DNA of 52,353 nt from Mesorhizobium sp. ORS 3359. Its GTDB lineage: Bacteria; Pseudomonadota; Alphaproteobacteria; Rhizobiales; Rhizobiaceae. The DNA lies in the NCBI GenBank assembly GCA_000824845.1, contig CCNC01000195.1:1-52353 (forward strand). Direction: 5' to 3'. Below the pieces are notes generated by a model, which saw nothing but the letters and a program-made list of their open reading frames with translations, was not told the origin of the DNA and made no database searches. Every line of letters begins with the position of its first letter. Positions within the stretch are counted from its first letter, which is position 1. The position numbers and the translations under genes were made by a program. Shown in pieces: positions 35,400 through 43,791 of the stretch.

Positions 35400-37988
35400 T
35401 TAGAGCGTCCTGCTCACCATCTCGACGCGGAAGCATTCGATGACGTCGCCGACGCGCATGTCCTCGTAGTTCTGGAAGGCCATGCCGCATTCCTGGCCGC
35501 CCGGCACTTCCGAAACCTCGTCCTTGAAGCGCTTGAGCGTCTTCAACGTGCCTTCGTGGACGACGACGTTGTCGCGGATCAGGCGCACGCCCGCACCACG
35601 CTCGACCTTGCCTTCGGTGACGCGGCAGCCGGCGATCTTGCCGACCTTGGAGATGTCGAAGATCTCGAGGATCTCGGCATTGCCGATGAAGGTCTCGCGC
35701 CGCTCCGGCGAAAGCATGCCGGAAAGGGCCGCCTTCACGTCGTCGACGAGGTTGTAGATGATCGAGTAGTAGCGGATCTCGATGCCCGCGGCCGCTGCCG
35801 CGGTGCGCGCCTGCGCGTTGGCGCGGACGTTGAAGCCGATGATCGCGGCACCCGATGTCTCGGCGAGCGAGACGTCGCTCTCGGTGATGCCGCCGGCGCC
35901 CGAATGGACGATCCGCACCCTGACCTCGTCGTTGCCGAGCTTTTCGAGAGCGGCGTTGATCGCCTCGATGGAGCCCTGCACGTCGCCCTTGATGACCAGC
36001 GGGAATTCCTTCAGCCCGCTCGTCTGCAACTGCGACATCATCTGTTCGAGCGAGCCGCGCTGGCCGGCATGCTTGGCCACCGCCTTGTCGCGCGCCAGGC
36101 GCTGACGGTATTCGGTGATCTCGCGGGCGCGAGCCTCGTTGTTGACAACGGCGAAACGGTCGCCGGCCTGCGGCGTGCCCTGAAGGCCAAGCACCTCGAC
36201 CGGCATCGCCGGCGGCGCTTCCGGCACGTGCTCGCCGCGGTCGTCGACAAGCGCGCGCACACGGCCCCACTCGTTGCCGGCGACAATGATGTCGCCCGGC
36301 ATCAGCGTGCCGGTCTGCACCAGAACGGTGGCGACCGGACCGCGGCCCTTGTCGAGCTTGGCTTCGATCACCGCGCCTTCGGCGGTACGGTCAGGATTGG
36401 CCTTGAGGTCGAGAACTTCGGCCTGCAGCAGGATCGCTTCGAGCAGCTTGTCGAGATTGGTGCCCTTGGTCGCCGAAACCTCGACGTCCAGCACCTCGCC
36501 ACCCATCGATTCCACGAACACCTCGTGGCGCAGCAGCTCGGTCCGCACCTTCTGCGGATCGGCGTCGCGCTTGTCGATCTTGTTGATCGCCACGATGATC
36601 GGCACACCGGCCGCCTTGGCGTGGTTGATCGATTCGATCGTCTGCGGCATCACGCTGTCGTCTGCCGCCACCACCAGCACGGCGATGTCGGTGACCTGGG
36701 CGCCGCGGGCGCGCATGGCCGTGAAGGCGGCGTGGCCGGGCGTGTCGATGAAGGTGATCTTCTGACCGTTCTTCTCGATCTGGTAGGCGCCGATATGCTG
36801 GGTGATGCCGCCGGCCTCGCCGGAGACGACATTGGCGTTGCGGATGGCGTCGAGCAGCGAAGTCTTGCCGTGATCGACATGGCCCATGATGGTCACGACC
36901 GGCGGACGCGACACCAGGTCCTCCGGACGGTCGGCGATGTTGAACAGGCCTTCCTCGATGTCGGACTCCGCAACGCGGCGGACCGTATGGCCGAATTCTG
37001 AAGCGACCAGCTCGGCCGTGTCGGCGTCGATGACGTCGCCCGGCTTCAGGATCTGGCCCTGCTTCATGAAGTACTTGACCACATCCACGGCGCGCTCGGA
37101 CATGCGCTGCGCCAGTTCCTGGATGGTGATGGTTTCGGGCAGGATCACTTCGCGCATGACTTTCTCGCGCGGCTCATTGTGCATCGCGCGTTTGAATTTT
37201 TCCTGGCGGCGACGCATCGACGACAGCGAACGGCCGCGCGCATCTTCGTCCGACAGCGCGGTGTTCAGCGTCAGCTTGCCGCGGCGGCGATCTTCCTCGC
37301 CCTTGGCCGGCTTGGCGGGCCGCGCCACTTCCGGCGTTGCAAGGCGCCGGGCAGGCGCGCTGACGCCTGCGCCACCGCCGGCACCTGTGCGCCTCGGCTT
37401 GGTCTCTTCCTCGTCATCGGCCGTAGCGACATCGGCTGCCTGCGGCGCGCGACGGCGAGCCTCTTCCTCGGCACGACGCCGCGACTCGGCCTCGGCCTGC
37501 AGGCGCGCTTCCTCCTCGGCCTGACGGCGCGCGGATTCGTCGCGCTCGCGCTTGCGGCGTTCCTCCTCCTCTGCGCGGCGCTTCGCATCCTCCTGAGCGC
37601 GCTGGCGATCCTCGGCCTCACGGGCCTTGGAGCCTTCCAGCGCCCTGCGGCGCGCTTCCATCTCGCCGCGTGACAGCTCGTTCAGGACCATGCCGGAACG
37701 CTCCGGCGGCGGAGGCGGCGCCTTCGGCGCTTCCTGCACGACAGGCGCGGCGGCGACAGGAGCGGCCGCGGCGGGCTTCGGCGTGAACACGGACGGCGCC
37801 GCCGCCTCCGGCTTGTCGCCGGGCAGCGAGAACTTGCGCTTCTTGGTCTCGACGACGACCGACTTGGTGCGCCCATGCGAGAAATTCTGGCGCACGGTCC
37901 CCTGCTCGAGGCCGGGGCGCTTCAGCGTCAAGGTCTTCTTCGGCGTAACGCTCAACGTCTTGTCGTCGCCCGATTTCGTATCGTTCAT
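35400..37988 (-). CDS. infB: Translation initiation factor IF-2
   Basis: This 862-residue GTPase places initiator tRNA on the ribosome. A long N-terminal region, rich in Pro/Ala and then in charged Arg/Glu repeats (about 60-210, probably a helix), precedes the G domain. The GTPase motifs are GHVDHGKTSLLDAI (G1), DTPGHAAFTAMRARG (G3), NKIDK (G4) and SATKG (G5). The C-terminal domains follow to the end EMVSRTL. ATG 37988 overlaps the ylxR stop (ATGA), so the pair is translationally coupled. The large size comes from the N-terminal extension, common in rhizobia. Confidence 0.97.
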   Translation of the reverse strand: MNDTKSGDDKTLSVTPKKTLTLKRPGLEQGTVRQNFSHGRTKSVVVETKKRKFSLPGDKPEAAAPSVFTPKPAAAAPVAAAPVVQEAPKAPPPPPERSGMVLNELSRGEMEARRRALEGSKAREAEDRQRAQEDAKRRAEEEERRKRERDESARRQAEEEARLQAEAESRRRAEEEARRRAPQAADVATADDEEETKPRRTGAGGGAGVSAPARRLATPEVARPAKPAKGEEDRRRGKLTLNTALSDEDARGRSLSSMRRRQEKFKRAMHNEPREKVMREVILPETITIQELAQRMSERAVDVVKYFMKQGQILKPGDVIDADTAELVASEFGHTVRRVAESDIEEGLFNIADRPEDLVSRPPVVTIMGHVDHGKTSLLDAIRNANVVSGEAGGITQHIGAYQIEKNGQKITFIDTPGHAAFTAMRARGAQVTDIAVLVVAADDSVMPQTIESINHAKAAGVPIIVAINKIDKRDADPQKVRTELLRHEVFVESMGGEVLDVEVSATKGTNLDKLLEAILLQAEVLDLKANPDRTAEGAVIEAKLDKGRGPVATVLVQTGTLMPGDIIVAGNEWGRVRALVDDRGEHVPEAPPAMPVEVLGLQGTPQAGDRFAVVNNEARAREITEYRQRLARDKAVAKHAGQRGSLEQMMSQLQTSGLKEFPLVIKGDVQGSIEAINAALEKLGNDEVRVRIVHSGAGGITESDVSLAETSGAAIIGFNVRANAQARTAAAAAGIEIRYYSIIYNLVDDVKAALSGMLSPERRETFIGNAEILEIFDISKVGKIAGCRVTEGKVERGAGVRLIRDNVVVHEGTLKTLKRFKDEVSEVPGGQECGMAFQNYEDMRVGDVIECFRVEMVSRTL

Positions 37989-38644
37989 TCCATATCCTCT
38001 GCGGCATCATCTTCGTCGGCAACGGCCGCAAGCATTGCCAGATCGTTCGGGGTACCGCCCCGATATCGGTCGAGCGCAACAACGCGCTTCTCAACCGCCA
38101 GTCCCGCGTCCTGCGCGAGGACGGCAGCATGTATCACATTTGTACCCCCCAATGCCAAGCTCAACTCGGGCTCGGAGAAAAGTTTGTAGGCAAGGATGGC
38201 AGGACCGCCGAGATGGACGGTCGCCCGCCGCGCCTGACTGATCTTGCGGACACCGTCGTCCGACGCCTCCGCCGCATGCAGAACGAGCAACGCCTGCCCG
38301 TCGCGCACAGCACCCTCGACCTTGGCGGCGCCAAGAACGACGGCGCCCGCCTTGCGGGCAAGGCCAAGCATACCCAGAGCGGATCTGGAGAGCAGCCCGT
38401 CGACCATGCCGCCGAGATCGGACGGAACGGTCACCTGCGCCTTGAATGCGCGGGCAAACAGGTTCTTCGCCGCTGCCTTCTCGATATGTAGGCGATCGGC
38501 GGTGACCCAGCAACCGCGGCCGGGCAGATTTCTCTTGATGTCCGGAACGACGGCCGAATCCGGGCCGACGACGAAGCGGATCAGTTCATCCGCTTCGGCC
38601 TGCCTGCGCGTAACGATGCAAGTGCGATCGTTCATCTCGTCCAC
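37985..38644 (-). CDS. YlxR-family RNA-binding protein fused to an L7Ae-like domain
   Basis: The 219-residue protein starts with a YlxR (DUF448) domain: DRTCIVTRRQAEADELIRFV and PGRGCWVTAD, residues about 6-75. It continues with an L7Ae/L30e-like domain (about 85-185, with LGLARKAGAVVLGAAKVEG). This two-domain layout between nusA and infB is usual in Alphaproteobacteria. It is thought to bind RNA or act as a nucleoid-related regulator; the role is not settled. The start may be residue 1 or the Met at residue 4. Confidence 0.9.
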   Translation of the reverse strand: MDEMNDRTCIVTRRQAEADELIRFVVGPDSAVVPDIKRNLPGRGCWVTADRLHIEKAAAKNLFARAFKAQVTVPSDLGGMVDGLLSRSALGMLGLARKAGAVVLGAAKVEGAVRDGQALLVLHAAEASDDGVRKISQARRATVHLGGPAILAYKLFSEPELSLALGGTNVIHAAVLAQDAGLAVEKRVVALDRYRGGTPNDLAMLAAVADEDDAAEDME

Positions 38645-38667
38645 GGGCTTTGCGATTGGTGGTCACC

Positions 38668-40263
38668 TCACGCACCGACGGTTTCGCCGGCCGCTGCCTC
38701 TTCGGCGGCGAGTTCTTCCTCGGTGATCCAGCCGGCCTGCTTGCGGGCCGCGAGCACCATCTGCTCGGCTTCGGCGCGCGAGACGCCGTGGGAGGCGAGA
38801 ACGCCCGGATAGACCTTGGTCTCGCCGTCCTTGCGCTCTTTCCAGCCGATCAGGTCGTCGGCGGCATAGCCGGCGAAGTCCTCGATCGTCTTCACGCCGT
38901 CCTCGCCGAGCGTCACCATCATGGCGGTGGTGACGCCGGGGATGTCGCGCAGCTCGTCCTTGACGCCCAGCGCCTTGCGCTTTTCGTCATGCTCGGCCTC
39001 GATCTTCTCCAGATATTCGCGGGCGCGGGTCTGGATTTCCGAAGCGGTGTCCTCGTCGAAGCCGTCGATGGAGGAGATTTCGCCCGAGTCGACATAGGCG
39101 ACTTCCTCGACGCTGGTGAAGCCTTCGGAAGCGAGCACCTGGCCGACCATCTCGTCGACGTCAAGGGCTTCCATGAACAGCGCCGAACGCTCGACGAATT
39201 CCTTCTGGCGGCGCTCGCTCTCTTCCTGCTCGGTCAGGATGTCGATGTCCCAGCCGGTGAGCTGCGAGGCCAGGCGCACGTTCTGGCCGCGGCGGCCGAT
39301 GGCCAGCGAGAGCTGGTCGTCCGGCACCACCACCTCGATGCGCTCGGCGTCCTCGTCGAGCACCACCTTGGCGACTTCCGCCGGCTGCAGCGCGTTGACG
39401 ATGAAGGAAGCGGCCGAAGGCGACCACGGAATGATGTCGATCTTCTCGCCCTGCAATTCGCCGACCACCGCCTGGACGCGGCTGCCGCGCATACCGACGC
39501 AGGCGCCGACCGGATCGATCGAGGAATCGCGCGAGATGACGGCGATCTTGGCGCGCGAGCCGGGGTCGCGGGCGACCGACTTGATCTCGATGATGCCGTC
39601 GTAGATTTCCGGCACTTCCATGGTGAAGAGCTTGGCCATGAATTGCGGATGGGTGCGCGACAGGAAGATCTGCGGGCCGCGCTGCTCACGGCGCACGTCG
39701 TAGACATAGGCGCGGACGCGGTCGCCATACTTATAGTTCTCGCGCGGGATCAGCTCGTCACGGCGAATGATGGCCTCGCCGCGGCCGAGATCGACGATGA
39801 CGTTGCCGTATTCGACGCGCTTGACGGTGCCATTGACGATCTCGCCGATGCGATCCTTGTATTCGTCATACTGGCGATCACGTTCGGCCTCGCGCACCTT
39901 CTGCACGATGACCTGCTTGGCCGACTGGGCGGCGATACGGCCGAAATCCATCGGCGGCAGCTGCTCGGCGATGAAGTCGCCGAGCTGGGCGTCGGGGTTG
40001 CGCTCGCGCGCCGTGGAAAGCGCGATCTGCGTCGCGTAGTCCTCAACCTTGTCGACCACTTCCATCAGCCGCTGCAGCTTCATCTCGCCGGTATTCGGGT
40101 TGATGTCGGCGCGGATGTTGGTCTCCTGGCCGTAGCGCGAGCGCGCCGCCTTCTGGATCGCATCGGCCATGGCGGCGATGACGATCGACTTGTCGATCGA
40201 CTTTTCACGCGCGACCGCGTCGGCGATCTGCAGCAGTTCAAGCCTGTTGGCGCTTACAACCAT
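38668..40263 (-). CDS. nusA: Transcription elongation/termination factor NusA
   Basis: This 531-residue protein binds RNA polymerase and modulates pausing, termination and antitermination. It contains the N-terminal domain (MVVSANRLELLQIADAVARE), an S1 domain near 140-200 (IGEIVNGTVKRVEYGNVIVD) and two KH domains near 230-380 (DPVGACVGMRGSRVQAV, LAIGRRGQNVRLASQL). The C-terminal helix-hairpin-helix repeats end in an acidic Ala/Glu tail. ATG 40263 gives the conserved start; the frame is open further upstream. It follows rimP by 46 bases. Confidence 0.97.
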   Translation of the reverse strand: MVVSANRLELLQIADAVAREKSIDKSIVIAAMADAIQKAARSRYGQETNIRADINPNTGEMKLQRLMEVVDKVEDYATQIALSTARERNPDAQLGDFIAEQLPPMDFGRIAAQSAKQVIVQKVREAERDRQYDEYKDRIGEIVNGTVKRVEYGNVIVDLGRGEAIIRRDELIPRENYKYGDRVRAYVYDVRREQRGPQIFLSRTHPQFMAKLFTMEVPEIYDGIIEIKSVARDPGSRAKIAVISRDSSIDPVGACVGMRGSRVQAVVGELQGEKIDIIPWSPSAASFIVNALQPAEVAKVVLDEDAERIEVVVPDDQLSLAIGRRGQNVRLASQLTGWDIDILTEQEESERRQKEFVERSALFMEALDVDEMVGQVLASEGFTSVEEVAYVDSGEISSIDGFDEDTASEIQTRAREYLEKIEAEHDEKRKALGVKDELRDIPGVTTAMMVTLGEDGVKTIEDFAGYAADDLIGWKERKDGETKVYPGVLASHGVSRAEAEQMVLAARKQAGWITEEELAAEEAAAGETVGA

Positions 40264-40309
40264 TGTCTTTCTCCCGATTTCGCCTCGGACACGTGGCCCG
40301 GCGGCGCTA

Positions 40310-40936
40310 TCAACTTTCCTGTTCGGTTTCGTTTTCCTCGGCGGTGTCTTCCGCTTCGCCGCGGCGTTTCCTGGCTTCCTTGCGCGCCCGGTTGTCCTTC
40401 GACAGGGCATCGCGGATGAGATCGTCCGTCAGCACCAGCCGGGCCTCGGCGATCGCGTCATAAGGCACGCGCACCGTCGGCTCCTCGCCATAGGCTGCCT
40501 TGTCGCGTTCGACCAGGATGCCATCGGCGTCGGCCTCGGCGATCTTGCCCTTGAAGCGCTTGCGGTCGCCGACGAGGACGGACGTCTCCAGCTTGACCAG
40601 ATGGCCGGTCCAGGTGGTGAAATCCGACTTGCGCACCAGCGGCCGGTCGATACCGGGCGAGGACACTTCGAGATGATACGCCTTTTCGATCGGATCCTCG
40701 ACATCAAGGGCCGGCGACACCGCGCGGCTGACCTCTTCGCAATCCTCGACGGTCATCGTGCCGTCTTCGCGCTCGGCCATGATCTGCAGCGTCAGTCCGT
40801 TCTGACCGGTCAACTGCACCCGCACGAGACGAAAGCCGATGGCCTTGAGCACCGGCTGCACGATCAGCGCAATGCGCGCATCAATGCCGCTTTCGCGGAT
40901 GATACGGTCGTCGGCCTCGCTTGCCGGTGCAGTCAT
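40310..40936 (-). CDS. rimP: Ribosome maturation factor RimP
   Basis: This 208-residue protein is needed for 30S maturation. It shows LVRVQLTGQNGLTLQIMAER, the family motif TVEDCEEVSRAVSPALDVED and YHLEVSSPGIDRPLVRKSDF, with a basic and then acidic C-terminal tail. ATG 40936 is preferred over the open upstream frame. It is the first gene of the rimP-nusA-ylxR-infB-rbfA-truB operon; its promoter is at 41036-41064 and a U-tailed hairpin sits in the leader. Confidence 0.94.
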   Translation of the reverse strand: MTAPASEADDRIIRESGIDARIALIVQPVLKAIGFRLVRVQLTGQNGLTLQIMAEREDGTMTVEDCEEVSRAVSPALDVEDPIEKAYHLEVSSPGIDRPLVRKSDFTTWTGHLVKLETSVLVGDRKRFKGKIAEADADGILVERDKAAYGEEPTVRVPYDAIAEARLVLTDDLIRDALSKDNRARKEARKRRGEAEDTAEENETEQES

Positions 40937-40975
40937 CGGATTCCTGTCGCTTCTTCGCTTCCGGCCGGCAGGTAA

Positions 40976-41007
40976 CAAAAAAGAGCGGGACCGGGTGGAC
41001 CCACTCT
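40976..41007 (-). terminator. U-tailed hairpin in the rimP-nusA leader (attenuator or trmB terminator)
   Basis: The minus strand reads AGAGTGGG, a ten-base loop, CCCGCTCT and then TTTTTT. One G-T pair interrupts the stem. It follows trmB by about 84 bases but lies downstream of the rimP promoter (41036-41064), so rimP transcripts have to pass through it. Confidence 0.75.
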
Positions 41008-41035
41008 TCGTCATACCGACCAAGAATTTGAGGCT

Positions 41036-41064
41036 GATATAGACGATTGGCGCCGGTGTTTCAA
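41036..41064 (-). promoter_or_regulatory. Sigma70-type promoter of the rimP-nusA-infB operon
   Basis: On the minus strand TTGAAA (41059-41064) and TATATC (41036-41041) are 17 bases apart. The predicted start near 41029 would give a leader of about 93 bases that includes the hairpin at 40976-41007. Confidence 0.7.
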
Positions 41065-41090
41065 GCCTCTAGGCACAAAGGTCCGATCGC

Positions 41091-41801
41091 CTATCTCCGC
41101 ATAAAGGTCAGATAAGCCGGCCGCCGTCCCTCGCGTATCGCCTTGGCCTCATAACGCGTGCCGGGCCAACCTTCATAGGGCTGGTGCCAATCCGCAGCCT
41201 CTCCAGCCTGCCATGCGAAGGCGCCGTGAGCGCGGCAGGCAAGCAGCGTCCAGTTCACATAGCTGTCGATGTCGGAGGCGAAGCGGAACCTGCCGCCCGG
41301 CTTCAGGACGCGGGCGAAGCGGCCGAGATTGGCGGCACCGACGAAGCGGCGCTTCCAGTGCTTCTTCTTCGGCCATGGATCGGGATAGAGCAGGTCGATG
41401 CCGTCGAGCGAGCCCAACGGCAGCCAGTCGAGCAGGCGCGTGGCGTCGTCGTCATAGACCCGGAGATTGCCAAGCGGGGCCTTGGCAAGCCCCGTCATCA
41501 TCTTGGCCATGCCGTTGACGAAGGGCTCGACGCCGATGAAGCCGGTCCCCGGCGCCTCCTTGGCGCGGTGCATGAGATGCTCGCCGCCGCCAAAGCCGAT
41601 CTCCAGCTGCAGCGCCGAAACCTCAGCCTTGAACAAGGTGCTGAGATCAGCCGGCGCTTGCGCCGCCAGGTCGAGCCGGTATTCGCGCAGGCCGCTTTCG
41701 AGGGCGATCGCCTGTTGCGGGCGTATGGTCTTGCCATGCCGGCGGCCGAAGAATCCTTCGGTCGCCCGGCTCGGCCTGTCCTTTGCGTTCGCTGGCGTCA
41801 G
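41091..41801 (-). CDS. trmB: tRNA (guanine-N7-)-methyltransferase
   Basis: This SAM-dependent enzyme makes m7G46 in tRNA. The SAM motif LEIGFGGGEHL, then DLLYPDPWPKKKHWKRR and the C-terminal GTRYEAKAIREGR are all present. The similarity extends upstream to FFGRRHGKTIRPQQ, which is typical of alphaproteobacterial TrmB, but this part is not preceded by any in-frame ATG, GTG or TTG. The first such codon is TTG 41636, inside the protein. I extend the gene to CTG 41801, which overlaps the metK stop as CTGA and has AAGGA upstream. The true start is uncertain; the body of the gene is secure. Confidence 0.82.
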   Translation of the reverse strand: MTPANAKDRPSRATEGFFGRRHGKTIRPQQAIALESGLREYRLDLAAQAPADLSTLFKAEVSALQLEIGFGGGEHLMHRAKEAPGTGFIGVEPFVNGMAKMMTGLAKAPLGNLRVYDDDATRLLDWLPLGSLDGIDLLYPDPWPKKKHWKRRFVGAANLGRFARVLKPGGRFRFASDIDSYVNWTLLACRAHGAFAWQAGEAADWHQPYEGWPGTRYEAKAIREGRRPAYLTFMRR

Positions 41802-43063
41802 GCGGCGACGGCGTCCTTGAGCGCCTTGGCGAGATCGGTCTTCTCCCAGGAGAAGGAACCGTCGCGACCGGCCTTACGCCCGAAATGGCCGTAGGACGAG
41901 GTTTTTGCGTAGATCGGCTTGTTGAGGTCGAGATGACGGCGGATGCCCGACGGCGACAGGTCCATCACCTTGCGCAGCGCCTCCTCGAGCTTCGATTCGT
42001 CAACCTTGCCGGTGCCGTGCAGGTCGACATAGACCGACAGCGGCTGGGCGACGCCGATGGCGTAGGAGAGCTGGATGGTGCAGCGATCGGCAAGCTTGGC
42101 CGCCACCACGTTCTTGGCAAGGTAGCGCGCCGCATAGGCCGCCGAACGGTCGACCTTGGTGGTGTCCTTGCCCGAGAAGGCTCCGCCACCGTGCGGTGCC
42201 GCGCCGCCATAGGTGTCGACGATGATCTTGCGGCCGGTGAGGCCGGCATCGCCGTCAGGCCCGCCGATGACGAACTTGCCGGTCGGATTGATGTACCAGT
42301 TGCAGTCGTCGGCGATCTTCAGGTCGCCAAGCGCCTCGCGGATATAGGGCTCGACGACCTTGCGGACCTTCTTGGAGTCCCAGCTGGCATCGAGGTGCTG
42401 GGTGGACAGCACGATCTGCGTGACTTCCGCCGCCTTGCCGTCGGCGTAGCGCACGGTGACCTGGCTCTTCGCGTCCGGGCCGAGCTTGCCAGCCTCGCCA
42501 TTGCCTTCATGGCGCGCGGCGGCAAGCAATTCGAGAATCTTGTGGCTGTAATAGATCGGCGCCGGCATCAGGTCGGGCGTCTCGCGGCAGGCGTAACCGA
42601 ACATGATGCCCTGGTCGCCGGCACCTTCCTCGCCCTGGCGGTCGGCGGCATTGTCGACGCCCTGGCCGATGTCGGGCGACTGGCCGTGCAGCAGCACGTC
42701 GATCTTGGCAATCTTCCAGTGGAAGCCGGACTGCTCGTAGCCGATCTCTCTGATAGCCTTGCGGGCGACCGACTTGAACTTGGCCGGGTTGACCACGGGG
42801 TGGCCGGACGCATCCTTGAGGACGTTGCCCGCCTTGTCCTTCTTCAAAAGCGTGTCGGGGACGCGGACCTCGCCGGCGATGACGACGCGGTTGGTGGTGG
42901 CCAGCGTTTCGCAGGCGACGCGGACCTTCCACGGATCCATGCCTGTCTTCTTGGCTTCGCGATAGACCAGATCGACGATTTCGTCGGAGATGCGGTCACA
43001 AACTTTGTCGGGATGACCCTCGGAGACGGATTCCGAGGTGAAGAGATAATTCTGCCGCGTCAC
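41798..43063 (-). CDS. metK: S-adenosylmethionine synthetase
   Basis: This 421-residue enzyme makes SAM from methionine and ATP. It has GHPDKVCDRISDEIVD near the start, GAGDQGIMFGYA (about 138-149) and GGGAFSGKDTTKVDRSAAYA (about 282-301). It is longer than the E. coli enzyme because of insertions common in rhizobia. The start is GTG 43063 with GAGGGG upstream. A promoter (43118-43146) and a strong terminator-like hairpin (43079-43106) precede it. trmB follows with an overlap. Confidence 0.97.
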   Translation of the reverse strand: MTRQNYLFTSESVSEGHPDKVCDRISDEIVDLVYREAKKTGMDPWKVRVACETLATTNRVVIAGEVRVPDTLLKKDKAGNVLKDASGHPVVNPAKFKSVARKAIREIGYEQSGFHWKIAKIDVLLHGQSPDIGQGVDNAADRQGEEGAGDQGIMFGYACRETPDLMPAPIYYSHKILELLAAARHEGNGEAGKLGPDAKSQVTVRYADGKAAEVTQIVLSTQHLDASWDSKKVRKVVEPYIREALGDLKIADDCNWYINPTGKFVIGGPDGDAGLTGRKIIVDTYGGAAPHGGGAFSGKDTTKVDRSAAYAARYLAKNVVAAKLADRCTIQLSYAIGVAQPLSVYVDLHGTGKVDESKLEEALRKVMDLSPSGIRRHLDLNKPIYAKTSSYGHFGRKAGRDGSFSWEKTDLAKALKDAVAA

Positions 43064-43078
43064 GGGTGTCCCCTCTTG

Positions 43079-43106
43079 AAAAAAAATCGGCAGGTTGCCG
43101 ATTTTT
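43079..43106 (-). terminator. Terminator-like hairpin in the metK leader
   Basis: The minus strand reads AAAAATCGGCA, ACC, TGCCGATTTTT and then three more T residues: a perfect 11-bp stem ending in a T run. It ends about 15 bases before the metK GTG and lies downstream of the metK promoter, so metK RNA has to read through it. Confidence 0.82.
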
Positions 43107-43117
43107 GGCGCGCCACG

Positions 43118-43146
43118 TGTTAGCGGTGCCGGGCGCCGCTCGTCAA
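43118..43146 (-). promoter_or_regulatory. Sigma70-type promoter of metK
   Basis: TTGACG (minus strand, 43141-43146) and CTAACA (43118-43123) are 17 bases apart. The start of transcription would be near 43111, giving a leader of about 48 bases almost filled by the hairpin at 43079-43106. Confidence 0.6.
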
Positions 43147-43229
43147 GCGGCGCGACGGATCTGGCATGAATGTAGGCAAGGCCGGCTATGCCACCAGCGG
43201 CGGGGCGCCGCCGGCGGCATAGGCAAAAA

Positions 43230-43652
43230 TCACTCGGCGTCCTCGGCGGAGAGCGCCTTCACCAGATCGATGATGCGGCGGCGCACCTTGACGTCGCCGA
43301 TCTTGACGAAAGCCCGGTTGAGCTGAAGCCCTTCGGGACTACCGCAGAATTCGATGGCGAAGGCCATCGAGGAGTCTTCGGCAAATCCCCGATTGCCGCC
43401 ACCGGTCTCCTCGCCCGGGGCATCCTCGAAAAAGAAGGCGACGGGAACGCTCAGGATGGAGGCGATCGCCTGCAGACGGCTGGCGCCAACCCTGTTCGTG
43501 CCCTTCTCATACTTCTGGATCTGCTGAAAGGTGATGCCGAGATTTTCACCCAGCTTTTCCTGGCTCATTCCAAGCATATTGCGACGCAGCCGGATGCGAC
43601 TCCCGACATGAATGTCGATCGGATTCGGCTTCTTCTTATTCTCTTCTGTCAT
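43230..43652 (-). CDS. XRE-family helix-turn-helix regulator
   Basis: This 140-residue protein has a Cro/CI-type helix-turn-helix at about residues 14-70 (GSRIRLRRNMLGMSQEKLGE, then GITFQQIQKYEKGTNRV). A short C-terminal region with VKIGDVKVRRRIIDLVKAL follows. GAGGAAAA stands before ATG 43652. Its place between lnt and metK is conserved in rhizobia. Its targets are unknown; the nearby metK and its unusual leader are possible candidates, but the sequence does not show it. Confidence 0.9.
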   Translation of the reverse strand: MTEENKKKPNPIDIHVGSRIRLRRNMLGMSQEKLGENLGITFQQIQKYEKGTNRVGASRLQAIASILSVPVAFFFEDAPGEETGGGNRGFAEDSSMAFAIEFCGSPEGLQLNRAFVKIGDVKVRRRIIDLVKALSAEDAE

Positions 43653-43791
43653 TTTTTCCTCGCCGAATTTTTCCGGCTTTTTCTATTTTGTTCCGCCCAT
43701 ATGAAGCCGGAGCCACCTGCCCCAACAGAACCCTCTAACCGACTTCGAAAAATTTTAGGCGTTACAGTATGAGTTTCTAATGTGCCGACTG

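Noticed and set aside
38650..40419. Long plus-strand open frame opposite nusA
   Set aside because: Low-complexity composition, no motif, fully antisense to a clear NusA gene. The similar frames opposite truB, infB, metK, dnaN and dnaA were rejected for the same reason.
43063..43230. A SAM-II, SAM-V or SAM/SAH riboswitch before metK
   Set aside because: I could not fit the known consensus cores of these classes to the short leader; only the terminator-like hairpin is evident.
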